From Gordonia hydrophobica NBRC 16057 (GTDB lineage Bacteria > Actinomycetota > Actinomycetes > Mycobacteriales > Mycobacteriaceae), in contig NZ_BCWU01000014.1 of assembly GCF_001592365.1 (NCBI RefSeq), positions 35,182-99,181 on the forward strand: 64,000 nt of DNA, in the 5' to 3' direction. Made by a program: the position numbers and the translations under genes. Under the pieces are notes generated by a model, which saw nothing but the letters and a program-made list of their open reading frames with translations, had not been told where the DNA came from and searched no databases. Shown piece by piece: positions 20,365 to 28,781 of the stretch (position 1 is its first letter; the number at the start of each line of letters is the position of its first letter).

Positions 20365-21354
20365 ATGATCCGCGGATACCTCGTGGCCACGACCGCCGTG
20401 ATCGCTGTGGCCATCGGGTGGGCGCGCAGTCCGATCAGCTCGGGCCGGGACTACGGCGCGGCGACCGGCGGGCTGCTGGCCGTCGCCCTCGGTGTCGCCG
20501 CTCTGCTCTGGCTGGCACGCCGGCCGCAGCGGTTGGTACCTGCCGCAGCCGCGGCCTGCGCCGCCATCGTCGCCGTGATGGCGTTTCATACGCGGCACTC
20601 GGCTGAGTTGTTGTGCTTGGTCACCGCCATGTTTCTAGCCATGGTGCTGCGCGCGACGGTGCCGCGTCGGACCGCAGACATCATGATCGTCGGCCTGGCC
20701 GCCGGGTGCACAGCGGCGTGGGCGCTCGCGCCTGCGCCGGGCTCGGCGTTCATGTACGTGCTGGCGGCGCTGGTGATTCCGCTGGCCGCGATGATCTTCG
20801 GGCGCTTGTCCGACGCGCTCGTCCTCGCCGCACACACCGATCCGTTGACCGGGGTGCTCAACCGCGCCGGGTGGGATGCAGCGATGACCACGGCGGCGCA
20901 GGCCTCGCGTCGGCGTTCCCCGACGGCGATCGCCCTGATCGATCTGGACGATCTCAAGATCACGAACGACACCGAAGGACATTTCGCGGGTGACCGGCGA
21001 TTGGCGAACCTGGTCCAGTCGGTGCGTGCGGTCCTGCCGCCCCGGGCGGTATTCGCACGGATGGGCGGCGACGAGTTCGCGGTCTGCCTCACCGGTTCCG
21101 ACGGGGACGCTCGCGCGGTGGCGACCCTCCAAGCTCTCGACGGCGCCACCGTGGGCGTGGCGTTCCTCGCCGACTTCACCGCCGACCTCCCGGCCGGCCA
21201 GGGCATCGATTCGACCACTGCCCGACTCGCCGCCACCTATGCGGCAGCCGACGTGGACTTGCGACACCGCAAGGCCGCACGGCAGGTGGGGCGCTCCGCG
21301 ACGGGACTCACTGCGGAAGATGCGCGCGCTGCCCATCACGGTCGAAGATCGTGA
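20365..21354 (+). CDS. Membrane-bound GGDEF protein, putative diguanylate cyclase
   Basis: The 329-residue protein has about six membrane segments in its first 155 residues and a cytoplasmic GGDEF domain after them. It keeps the metal and substrate motif IDLDDLKITND and the signature MGGDEF, so cyclic-di-GMP synthesis is plausible. No RxxD inhibitory site precedes the signature. The domain is short after the GGDEF: the usual YxAK-GR end is degenerate. I chose the ATG at 20365; a GTG at 20305 would place the suf terminator hairpin in the coding sequence. The 3' end overlaps the convergent regulator gene by 47 bases. Confidence 0.82.
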   Translation: MIRGYLVATTAVIAVAIGWARSPISSGRDYGAATGGLLAVALGVAALLWLARRPQRLVPAAAAACAAIVAVMAFHTRHSAELLCLVTAMFLAMVLRATVPRRTADIMIVGLAAGCTAAWALAPAPGSAFMYVLAALVIPLAAMIFGRLSDALVLAAHTDPLTGVLNRAGWDAAMTTAAQASRRRSPTAIALIDLDDLKITNDTEGHFAGDRRLANLVQSVRAVLPPRAVFARMGGDEFAVCLTGSDGDARAVATLQALDGATVGVAFLADFTADLPAGQGIDSTTARLAATYAAADVDLRHRKAARQVGRSATGLTAEDARAAHHGRRS

Positions 21355-21898
21355 GGATCTCGGTGGTCTCGCCGTGCGCGCAGAAGGCGTGGGGCGTCAT
21401 CGTCGAGAACTCCGCGGCCTCACCCGCCGCCACGTACACGATTCGCTCGCCGAGCGTGAGCCGGATGCTGCCGGACAGCACGGTGAACCACTCGTGGCCG
21501 CTGTGCACGCGTGGCTCCGGCCACGCCGCGGGCGGCTCCAGTCGCATCTTAGCCACCACGGTGCCCGCGTCGGCGCGGTCGCGCGAGAGCAGCCAGGTGA
21601 TGGTGTCGCCGGAGGAATGCCCTTCGGGGCGGATCACGACGTCCTCGTCGCCGATGGGCTCGACCAACTGATCGAGTGAGATGTCGAGCGCTCGGGCGAT
21701 CGGCACCAGCTGATCGAGCGCGACGCGACGACCGCCCGTCTCGATACGGGACAGGGTCGACGCGCTCATGTCGCAGCGCCGGGCCAACGAGTCGAGCGTC
21801 CACCCGCGGGCCAATCGCAGACTGCGAATGCGCCCGCGGACCAGAGCGTCGAGGTCGGAGGAGCCGGGCGCCGCCGACCCGCCTTCTTTTTGCGTCAC
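21308..21898 (-). CDS. XRE-family regulator with C-terminal cupin domain
   Basis: The 196-residue protein joins an N-terminal helix-turn-helix (about residues 20-75, with MSASTLSRIETGGRR) to a cupin sensor domain (about 110-190, with HSGHEWFTVLSG). Regulators of this design usually sense a small molecule and control a neighbouring gene. It is divergent from the CPYC flavoprotein gene, with a 49-base gap containing an inverted repeat. The start is uncertain: I used the GTG at 21898, and a TTG two codons upstream is also open. The 3' end overlaps the GGDEF gene. Confidence 0.88.
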   Translation of the reverse strand: MTQKEGGSAAPGSSDLDALVRGRIRSLRLARGWTLDSLARRCDMSASTLSRIETGGRRVALDQLVPIARALDISLDQLVEPIGDEDVVIRPEGHSSGDTITWLLSRDRADAGTVVAKMRLEPPAAWPEPRVHSGHEWFTVLSGSIRLTLGERIVYVAAGEAAEFSTMTPHAFCAHGETTEILTIFDRDGQRAHLPQ

Positions 21899-21911
21899 AC
21901 GCAATAGTGTA

Positions 21912-21924
21912 TGCCAGTTTGGCA
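21912..21924. promoter_or_regulatory. Inverted repeat, candidate operator of the XRE-cupin regulator
   Basis: TGCCA-GTT-TGGCA is a perfect 5-3-5 inverted repeat midway between the divergent starts at 21898 and 21947. TAGTGT at 21905-21910 fits a -10 box for the rightward flavoprotein gene, so a protein bound here would cover its start of transcription. The regulatory role is inference from position and symmetry. Confidence 0.5.
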
Positions 21925-21946
21925 GATCGTTGCTTACGCTCGAATC

Positions 21947-22903
21947 ATGAGCAACTCAACCCAGAACTCTCCCTCCGACACCGCCCACTACGACGTCGCC
22001 GTTGTCGGCGGGGGAGCGGCCGGCCTGTCGGCCGCCGTGACCCTCGGACGATCACTCCGCTCCGTCGTCGTCATCGACTCCGCCCAGCAGCGCAACCTGC
22101 CCGCCGATTCCGCACACAACCTCCTCGGACGCGAGGGCATCGCGCCGTCCGACCTGGTCGCGGCCGGTCGGTCGGAGGCGGCGTCGTACGGCGCGGTCCT
22201 GCTCGACGACGAGGTGACCGACGCCCACCGCGCCGACGGCGGGTTCGCGCTGCAGCTGGCCTCGGGCGCCCGCGTCCAGGCGCGACGGATCCTGCTCGCC
22301 ACCGGGCTCGTCGACGAACTGCCGGAGATCGAGGGGCTGGCACAGGGCTGGGGTTCGACGGTTCTGCACTGCCCGTACTGCCACGGTTGGGAGGTGCGCG
22401 GTCAGCGCATCGGTGTGATCGCGACCGGACCGATGGCAGAACATCAAGCACTCCTCTTCGGACGTCTCACTGACGCGGTCACCGTGTTCGATCACAGTGC
22501 GATCCTCGACGACGCAGCCCGCGCACGTCTGTACGCCATGGGCGTGGCCGTGGTGAGCGGCACGGTCGCGCAGGTCGACGTCGAGGGCGACCGCGTTCGC
22601 GCCGTCTTGGTCGACGACTCCCGATACGAGGTCGACGCGGTGGTGGTCGGCACCGCGATGCACGCGCGCGCCGACGTCTACCGGCTCCTGGGCGGGGAGG
22701 TCACACCGCATCCGATGGGGAGTTTCATCGACGCGGATCAGATGGGCCGCACCGCCGTCGACGGCGTGTGGGCGGCGGGCAACGTCCGCGATCTGTCCGC
22801 GATGGTCGGGATGTCGGCGGGCATGGGCGTGTTCGCCGGAGCCGGACTCAATGCGGACCTGGTGGCCGACGAGGTCGCCGCCGCAATGAGCGTCCGGTCC
22901 TGA
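21947..22903 (+). CDS. Thioredoxin-reductase-like flavoprotein with CPYC motif
   Basis: The 318-residue protein has the FAD-binding GGGAAG (21-26) and a redox CPYC pair (C142, C145) within HCPYCHGWE. Classic thioredoxin reductase has CATC and a clear second dinucleotide motif. Here the equivalent stretch reads GVIATGPMA (156-164), which departs from GxGxxA, so NADPH use is doubtful. The CPYCHG form is shared by dithiol oxidases of the GliT/HlmI type and many uncharacterised actinobacterial proteins. It is followed by trx (49 bases) and faces an XRE-cupin regulator. Start: ATG at 21947; an upstream TTG-type extension is unlikely. Confidence 0.85.
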   Translation: MSNSTQNSPSDTAHYDVAVVGGGAAGLSAAVTLGRSLRSVVVIDSAQQRNLPADSAHNLLGREGIAPSDLVAAGRSEAASYGAVLLDDEVTDAHRADGGFALQLASGARVQARRILLATGLVDELPEIEGLAQGWGSTVLHCPYCHGWEVRGQRIGVIATGPMAEHQALLFGRLTDAVTVFDHSAILDDAARARLYAMGVAVVSGTVAQVDVEGDRVRAVLVDDSRYEVDAVVVGTAMHARADVYRLLGGEVTPHPMGSFIDADQMGRTAVDGVWAAGNVRDLSAMVGMSAGMGVFAGAGLNADLVADEVAAAMSVRS

Positions 22904-22952
22904 CCCTGCGAGGCACGGAATATCGGGTGCGGAGTTCCGGTTAGATACAGAC

Positions 22953-23309
22953 ATGGCAACAATTGATCTTTCCGGTACCGAGTTCGAGCAGACCATCGTC
23001 GACAACGAGATCGTCCTGGTCGACTTCTGGGCCAGCTGGTGCGGCCCCTGCCGCCAGTTCGCGCCGACCTTCAAATCCGCGTCGGAGAAGCACGACGACA
23101 TCGTCTTCGCCAAGGTCGACACCGAGGCCGAGCAGGAACTGGCCGCCGCGGCCAGCATCCAGTCCATCCCGACCATCATGGCGTTCAAACAGGGGCGGCT
23201 GGTGTTCAACCAGGCCGGTGCGCTGCCGCCGCAGGCGCTCGACAGCCTGATCGACCAGTTGAAGGCGCTCGACGTGGAGCAGGCGCTCAAGGAGAGCGGC
23301 CAAGCGTGA
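22953..23309 (+). CDS. trx: Thioredoxin
   Basis: The 118-residue protein is a thioredoxin-fold thiol-disulfide reductase with the active-site WCGPC (C30 and C33) and the cis-proline region SIPTIM. It may work with the preceding flavoprotein or with a general thioredoxin reductase elsewhere. The C-terminus is about ten residues longer than in E. coli thioredoxin. A hairpin follows 13 bases after the stop. M. tuberculosis has a thioredoxin gene (Rv1470/trxA) in the equivalent region. Confidence 0.95.
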   Translation: MATIDLSGTEFEQTIVDNEIVLVDFWASWCGPCRQFAPTFKSASEKHDDIVFAKVDTEAEQELAAAASIQSIPTIMAFKQGRLVFNQAGALPPQALDSLIDQLKALDVEQALKESGQA

Positions 23310-23321
23310 CCACTGTCCGCC

Positions 23322-23354
23322 ACGACCGTCATTCGCTCGGCGGATGGCGGTCGT
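23322..23354 (+). terminator. Hairpin after the thioredoxin gene
   Basis: ACGACCGTCAT (23322-23332) pairs with ATGGCGGTCGT (23344-23354), 11 positions with one T-G, around an 11-base loop. It lies between trx and the lipoprotein gene and probably ends the flavoprotein-trx transcript. Confidence 0.5.
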
Positions 23355-23387
23355 CGGCGTTTCGGCGATGCCTTTAGACTCATCGCC

Positions 23388-24533
23388 ATGAATGGAAAGC
23401 GCGTCGTTCCCGCACTCGCCGCGGGGCTGTCCATCGTCCTGCTCGCCGCCTGCTCGGTCGACGGAACCCCGACGCGTGGTCCACTCGACCTCGATACCGG
23501 CAAGTACCAGACCAGTCTGGCGCAACCGGCGGGGACGGCGACGACCGATGCCGAGCTCGACAAGCTGCGCGCGGTGCGGCTCGGTGAATCGCTGGTGTAC
23601 CACGACGACGTGGACCCGCAGCTCAACCGGACGTCGATGCCGACCTATCCGGTCACGCCGGCGTCCGGTCTGTCCGGCATCATCAGCGATGTGAACGACG
23701 AGCCGTTCATGAAGGCGCTGCGCTATGGCTTCTCCGTCGCCGCAGGCTCCAAGGACGACGACAACGACAAGGGCTACAACCACGCCGTCTTCGTCTTCAC
23801 CGATGCCGCGGCCGCGAACACGGCCGCAGACGCACTCGCCGATGCGCTTCTGAAGTCCCGCGGCAGCGGCGAGCGGACCCGGACCCGGGTTCCGGGCGCG
23901 CCGACGCAGATGCGCGCGGTCAACGGCAAGACGTCGAAGGGTTTCGTGACGGCAGCCCTCACCCCGGTCGGGGACAAAGTGGTCTACACCTGGGCCGATT
24001 CATCCGACGCCGCGTGGACCGCCACGACGGTGCGGGTCTCGTACGAGAAGCAGAAGGCGCTGCTCGACGGGATGAAGCCGATCAGCGACGACCCCCGGAT
24101 CGATCCGGACGGCATGCTGCGCGGTGTGCTGCCGGTGGAGTCGGGGTCGCGGCTGAGCAACATGGTCCTCGGCCCGCGCACGGTCGCGCTGCTGGCGAAC
24201 AAGCCCACCGAGATGTACGACGCCGGGAAGAAGGCGGGCATCACCGCAGCTGTGGTCGGTGACGCGCTCGTTCTCAAGGCGGGCAGCGATCAGCAGGCCA
24301 CCGAGTACCTCAAGACGCTGTCGGATCAGTCGGGCGATCCGACGGCGCGTAAGGCGGCGAGCCCGCAGGATCTCGCCTCCGCGACCTGTTACACCAGTAA
24401 ATCGTCGTACGGGAGCGACAGCGCGGACTGCTACCTCGCGGTCGGCAAGTACGTGGTGCAGGCGTCCGACTCCGAGCTGCTCGCCGCACAGCAGATGGCG
24501 TCCGCCGAATACCTGCTGCTCAGCCAGCTCTGA
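23388..24533 (+). CDS. Secreted lipoprotein of unknown function
   Basis: The 381-residue protein has a lipoprotein signal peptide ending in the lipobox LAAC (residues 19-22), so it should be anchored on the outer face of the membrane. The mature part begins with an acidic linker and contains two similar-looking alpha/beta halves (about 60-210 and 225-380). It resembles a lipoprotein family common in Gordonia, Rhodococcus and Nocardia (I believe DUF7373), whose role is unknown. Its last 14 bases overlap the convergent lycopene cyclase gene. Confidence 0.82.
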   Translation: MNGKRVVPALAAGLSIVLLAACSVDGTPTRGPLDLDTGKYQTSLAQPAGTATTDAELDKLRAVRLGESLVYHDDVDPQLNRTSMPTYPVTPASGLSGIISDVNDEPFMKALRYGFSVAAGSKDDDNDKGYNHAVFVFTDAAAANTAADALADALLKSRGSGERTRTRVPGAPTQMRAVNGKTSKGFVTAALTPVGDKVVYTWADSSDAAWTATTVRVSYEKQKALLDGMKPISDDPRIDPDGMLRGVLPVESGSRLSNMVLGPRTVALLANKPTEMYDAGKKAGITAAVVGDALVLKAGSDQQATEYLKTLSDQSGDPTARKAASPQDLASATCYTSKSSYGSDSADCYLAVGKYVVQASDSELLAAQQMASAEYLLLSQL

Positions 24534-25656
24534 GTCGGAACGCGGCGCGGGCCGAGGAGACCGCCACCGCGAACTGCAGCCGCGGCGGGCACCGTAAGAA
24601 CACCGCCAGCATCGCGAGCACCGTTCCGCCCAGATCGTCGCGAACCGAGAGGTACGCGCGCTGGCGCGCGGCCGGCAGGCGGAAGAAGGCGTCGAAGAAG
24701 CGGACGGACTGCTCGGCGTCGAGCATCAGCAACACCGCGAGCCCGATCAGCTGCAGTCGATAGACCATCCGCGCCGTCCACGTCCACAGGCACCCGCGCA
24801 GCTCGTGGCCGTCGATGATCGCCTCGACCAGGCCGTCGACGGCACCGAGCGACTGCGCGACGCTGTAGCCGGTCGCCGGGTTCATCAGTCCGCCTGCCGC
24901 ACCGAAGGCGAGTGCACCCCGGGTTTGCCAGGGTCGGTGCCCCGGATAGAGCGGGAAGTCGACGGTCTCCACCGGAGAGTCGACTGCCAGGCTGGGACTC
25001 CGCAGCTGCGCGCGGCGGCGCAATTCGGTGAGCGGAATCGGCGGACTGCCGGCCAGACACGTCTCCTCGACGAGAAGCCCGCGCGCGGTCGGCACCCGAT
25101 AGCTGAACGACGCGGGCCGCAGCGCCGAGACGCCCGCCGCTCGCCAGTCCATCAGCACCGTCTCCGCGGGAGCATGGGCCGCTGGCGCATCGGCCGCGGC
25201 GACCGTCTCGGCGGCGAACGTCCCGTACGCCGTCTGCCGGGGCACCGATGCCGGTACGGCGGCGGTGCCGCGGGCATCGATCACGTGACGCGCCGACCGC
25301 ACCGAACCGTCGGCCAGCGTCACCGATCCGGCGTCGACGCGCGTGCACGTGCTCGCGACCACGTCGTCGACGGTGAGCGAGCGGCGGAACTCCTCGGGAT
25401 CGAGGACGACGTAGCCGCGGTCGACCACTCGCCGGTGCGGGGTGTACACGGTGACGGCGGCGCTGCGGGTGGCGACGGTCGCCGGGTCGAGCCAGGCGGG
25501 CACGTCATCGGCGTACAGGCCGTACGTCGCGTGCCATGCCCGTTCGGGGGCGGGATCGATCAGGGTGACGCGCAGCCCCGCGACGCCGGCACGATGGGCG
25601 AGCGCTCGGCCGGCCGGTCCGCCGCCGACCACGATCAGATCGACGGATGCGGTCAC
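24520..25656 (-). CDS. Lycopene cyclase (CrtL/CrtY type)
   Basis: The enzyme closes the ends of lycopene to form beta- or epsilon-type rings in carotenoid synthesis. The 378-residue protein has an FAD/NAD-binding GGGPAG at 11-16 and cyclase-type motifs such as DARG, FPLYPGHRPW and the PATGYSVAQSL stretch. No other carotenoid genes are in the window, so it is separate from any crt cluster. The GTG at 25656 overlaps the stop of the upstream SDR gene (GTGA), so the two are coupled. Confidence 0.88.
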   Translation of the reverse strand: MTASVDLIVVGGGPAGRALAHRAGVAGLRVTLIDPAPERAWHATYGLYADDVPAWLDPATVATRSAAVTVYTPHRRVVDRGYVVLDPEEFRRSLTVDDVVASTCTRVDAGSVTLADGSVRSARHVIDARGTAAVPASVPRQTAYGTFAAETVAAADAPAAHAPAETVLMDWRAAGVSALRPASFSYRVPTARGLLVEETCLAGSPPIPLTELRRRAQLRSPSLAVDSPVETVDFPLYPGHRPWQTRGALAFGAAGGLMNPATGYSVAQSLGAVDGLVEAIIDGHELRGCLWTWTARMVYRLQLIGLAVLLMLDAEQSVRFFDAFFRLPAARQRAYLSVRDDLGGTVLAMLAVFLRCPPRLQFAVAVSSARAAFRLRAG

Positions 25657-26426
25657 ATGCCGCCCGTGGCGAGCAGACCGCCGTCGACCCGCAGCGTCTC
25701 GCCGGTGATCCAGCCCGCCCTATCGCTGACCAGGAAGGCGACCGCGCTCGCGATGTCCTCGGGCGAGCCGAGGCGCTTCATCGGATACGGCGCCGCCGCG
25801 GAGTCCTCACCGGAGGCGACGAGCAGCTCCGCGAACTTTGTCTTCACGATGCCCGGGGCGACGGCGTTCACCTGGATCGACGGTCCCAGCTGCCACGCCA
25901 GCTCCTGGGTCAGATGGATCAGGGCGGCCTTGGAGGCACCGTAGGCGGCGATGAGGCCGGTGGAGCGCAGTCCGGCGACCGAGGCGATGTTGACGACGGC
26001 ACCGCCCGACTCCTTCATGCCTGCGCGATAGGCCTCCTGGACATAGCCCAGGGCGGCGACGACGTTGGTGTCGAAAGTCTTGCGCACCGCGCCCAGATCG
26101 GCGTCCATCAACGGCCCCGCCGTGGGGTTGATGCCGGTGTTGTTGATCAGGATGTCGATGCCACCGTTGGCGACCGTCGCCGCGATCGCCTCTGCACGAT
26201 GCGCCTCGTCGCCGGTGTTGCCCGCCACCGCGGTGACGACGGCCCCCGGGACGGCGGCACGCAGATCGGTCGCCGCCTGCTCCAGCGGTTCGGGCTTGCG
26301 GCCGGTGATGACGACCGCGGCACCACGGCGGGCGAGTTCGGTCGCGATGGCGTGACCGATGCCGCGGCTGCCCCCGGTGACGAGAGCGGAACGGCCGGAG
26401 AGATCGGTGGACGATGCGTCAGTCAT
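25653..26426 (-). CDS. Short-chain dehydrogenase/reductase
   Basis: The 257-residue protein has the NAD(P)-binding TGGSRGIG near residue 17, the NNTG motif and the catalytic YGASK, all typical of classical SDRs related to FabG. The substrate is unknown. It is coupled by a four-base overlap to the lycopene cyclase gene, which could reflect action on an isoprenoid or merely shared transcription. It is divergent from the ABC-F gene; the 99 bases between hold both promoters. Confidence 0.88.
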   Translation of the reverse strand: MTDASSTDLSGRSALVTGGSRGIGHAIATELARRGAAVVITGRKPEPLEQAATDLRAAVPGAVVTAVAGNTGDEAHRAEAIAATVANGGIDILINNTGINPTAGPLMDADLGAVRKTFDTNVVAALGYVQEAYRAGMKESGGAVVNIASVAGLRSTGLIAAYGASKAALIHLTQELAWQLGPSIQVNAVAPGIVKTKFAELLVASGEDSAAAPYPMKRLGSPEDIASAVAFLVSDRAGWITGETLRVDGGLLATGGM

Positions 26427-26525
26427 GGCTCAACCGTAGTCCGGCGCCTCATCGGGTGTGATGCGCGTCGTCCTCGCGTCGCTCGATTCGGGTTCGTCGC
26501 ACTGGGATCGGTAGAGTTGACCGCC

Positions 26526-28154
26526 GTGATCACCGCGACCGACCTGGAAGTACGAGCGGGCGCGAGGACTCTTCTTTCGGCGCCCGGAGATGCACTGCGC
26601 GTGGCGCCCGGCGACCGGATCGGTCTCGTCGGCCGCAACGGCGCGGGCAAGACGACGACCCTGCGCATCCTGGCCGGGGAGACGCAGCCGTACGCGGGCA
26701 GTCTCCGCAGCTCCGGTCCCATCGGCTACCTGCCGCAGGATCCGAAGGAAGGCGACCTCGACATCCTCGCCAAGAACCGGGTGCTGTCCGCACGCGGCCT
26801 CGACGAGATCCTCGCCGCCATGGCACGGCAGCAGGAGTACATGGAGGCGGCGTTCGACGACAAGCGCCGCGACAAGGCCATCGCCAAGTACTCGCGCCTC
26901 GAGGAGCGGTTCGCCGCGCTCGGCGGCTACGTCGCGGAGGCCGACGCCGCACGGATCTGCAACAGCCTCGGTCTGCCCGACCGCGTCCTCGGCCAGCCGC
27001 TGCAGACGCTCTCGGGCGGTCAGCGTCGTCGAGTGGAGCTGGCCCGCATCCTGTTCGGTGCGTCGGACGGCTCCGGCAAGTCCGATATGACACTGCTGCT
27101 CGACGAGCCGACCAACCACCTGGACGCCGACTCGATCGGGTGGCTGCGCGGATTCCTGCAGAACCACGACGGCGGTCTCATCGTGATCAGTCACGACGTG
27201 GATCTGCTCGCCGACGTGGTGAACCGGGTGTGGTTCCTCGACGCCGTCCGCGGCGAGGCCGATGTCTACAACATGGGCTGGAAACGCTACTTGGACGCGC
27301 GCGCCACCGACGAACAGCGACGCAAGCGCGAACGTGCCAACGCGGAGAAGAAGGCGTCCGCGCTGCGTACTCAGGCGGCCAAACTGGGCGCCAAGGCGAC
27401 CAAGGCGGCGGCAGCGCACCAGATGATCAAGCGCGCCGAGCGGATGATGGGCGAGCTCGACGAGATCCGCGTCGAGGACAAGACCGCGCACATCCGCTTC
27501 CCGGAGCCCGCCGCGTGCGGCAAGACGCCGCTGACGGCCAAGGAGTTGACCAAGGTCTACGGCTCACTGGAGATCTTCACCGGCGTCGACCTCGCGATCG
27601 ACAAGGGATCGCGCGTCGTGGTCCTGGGGCTGAACGGTGCAGGCAAGACGACTCTTCTGCGACTCCTCGCCGGCACGGAGGAGCCCGACCTCGGCGAGGT
27701 GGTGCCCGGGTACGGACTCAAGCTCGGCTACTTCGCCCAGGAGCACGACACGATCGACGACGAGGCCTCGGTCTGGGAGAACATCCGGCACGCAGCGCCA
27801 GACGCCGGCGAGCAGGATCTACGCGGACTGCTCGGTGCGTTCATGTTCACCGGCCCGCAGTTGGAGCAGCCCGCGGGCACGTTGTCGGGCGGTGAGAAGA
27901 CCCGCCTGGCACTCGCCGGGCTGGTGTCGTCGGCCGCGAACGTCCTGCTGCTGGACGAACCGACCAACAACTTGGACCCGATCTCCCGCGAGCAGGTGCT
28001 GGAAGCGCTCCGCAGTTACACCGGGGCCGTGGTGCTGGTGACGCACGACCCCGGCGCGGCGGAGGCACTGGATCCGCAGCGGGTGATCCTGCTGCCCGAC
28101 GGGACCGAGGACCACTGGTCCGACGAGTACCGGGAGATCATCGAACTGGCCTGA
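26526..28154 (+). CDS. ABC-F family ATPase
   Basis: ABC-F proteins are soluble twin ATPases that act on the ribosome as translation factors or antibiotic-protection proteins. The 542-residue protein has two nucleotide-binding domains: Walker A GRNGAGKT (36-43) and GLNGAGKT (about residue 365), signatures LSGGQRRR and LSGGEKTR, and Walker B with LDEPTNHLD and LDEPTNNLD. The linker (about 250-330) is basic and helical. The GTG at 26526 is chosen because a much longer frame upstream overlaps the SDR gene in reverse. Its homologue Rv1473 is annotated as a macrolide transporter, but there are no membrane segments. Confidence 0.93.
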   Translation: MITATDLEVRAGARTLLSAPGDALRVAPGDRIGLVGRNGAGKTTTLRILAGETQPYAGSLRSSGPIGYLPQDPKEGDLDILAKNRVLSARGLDEILAAMARQQEYMEAAFDDKRRDKAIAKYSRLEERFAALGGYVAEADAARICNSLGLPDRVLGQPLQTLSGGQRRRVELARILFGASDGSGKSDMTLLLDEPTNHLDADSIGWLRGFLQNHDGGLIVISHDVDLLADVVNRVWFLDAVRGEADVYNMGWKRYLDARATDEQRRKRERANAEKKASALRTQAAKLGAKATKAAAAHQMIKRAERMMGELDEIRVEDKTAHIRFPEPAACGKTPLTAKELTKVYGSLEIFTGVDLAIDKGSRVVVLGLNGAGKTTLLRLLAGTEEPDLGEVVPGYGLKLGYFAQEHDTIDDEASVWENIRHAAPDAGEQDLRGLLGAFMFTGPQLEQPAGTLSGGEKTRLALAGLVSSAANVLLLDEPTNNLDPISREQVLEALRSYTGAVVLVTHDPGAAEALDPQRVILLPDGTEDHWSDEYREIIELA

Positions 28155-28157
28155 TCC

Positions 28158-28781
28158 TCACTCCGGCGCAGCGAACACGACGATGTTGTCGCGGTAGCCG
28201 AGCGGTGGTCCGACGAACGGGCCGCCGCAGGTGACCAGGGCGAGCGTCTCCGGACCGGTCAGGCGGTTCAGCTCGTCGAACGGCACCGCATCGGCACCCG
28301 TGCCCTGCTTGCGCGCATCGACCACGCGCGTCACCCGGTAGTCGTGCGTCCGACCGTCGGCGGTCTGCACCGCGACCGTGTCGCCGTTCGTCAACGTCGC
28401 GAAGCGCGCCGCGTACCCGACGCCCTGCTCCACGTTGTCGACGTGGCCTGCGACCACGATCGTGCCCGCACCGGAACCCGGTAGCGCCGAGTCGACCCAC
28501 CAGCCCACCTGCGCGATGTCGGTCGGGGGAAGCAGCGTGCCCTGCGCGTCGGTGGCGACGGCCACGGTGGGCGCGGACTGCCCGTCGATCACCAGTGTCG
28601 TCGGCGTCGACGGATCGTGCGAGACCGCGCTGACCGGCGGCTGCAGCTCGCCCTGCGCGTGCGTCGACGTCGCGGGAGCGGGCTGGTCGGTGCCGCAGGC
28701 GGCGGTCGCGACGACGATCGCGATCGCGGCCAGCGCCCCGAGGAGCCGGCGGACGAACCGGCCCGACCGGCCCGACATCAC
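28158..28781 (-). CDS. Class F sortase
   Basis: Sortases cut a sorting signal and join surface proteins to the cell wall or to each other. The 207-residue protein has an N-terminal membrane or lipoprotein-like signal (about 10-29), then the sortase barrel with the catalytic histidine in AGHVDN (H113), cysteine in LVTCGGP (C185) and arginine in GYRDN (R197). These spacings match actinobacterial class F enzymes. The GTG at 28781 overlaps the stop of the SpaA-like gene; an ATG one codon later is equally likely. The overlap implies that the upstream protein is its partner or substrate. Confidence 0.9.
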   Translation of the reverse strand: MMSGRSGRFVRRLLGALAAIAIVVATAACGTDQPAPATSTHAQGELQPPVSAVSHDPSTPTTLVIDGQSAPTVAVATDAQGTLLPPTDIAQVGWWVDSALPGSGAGTIVVAGHVDNVEQGVGYAARFATLTNGDTVAVQTADGRTHDYRVTRVVDARKQGTGADAVPFDELNRLTGPETLALVTCGGPFVGPPLGYRDNIVVFAAPE

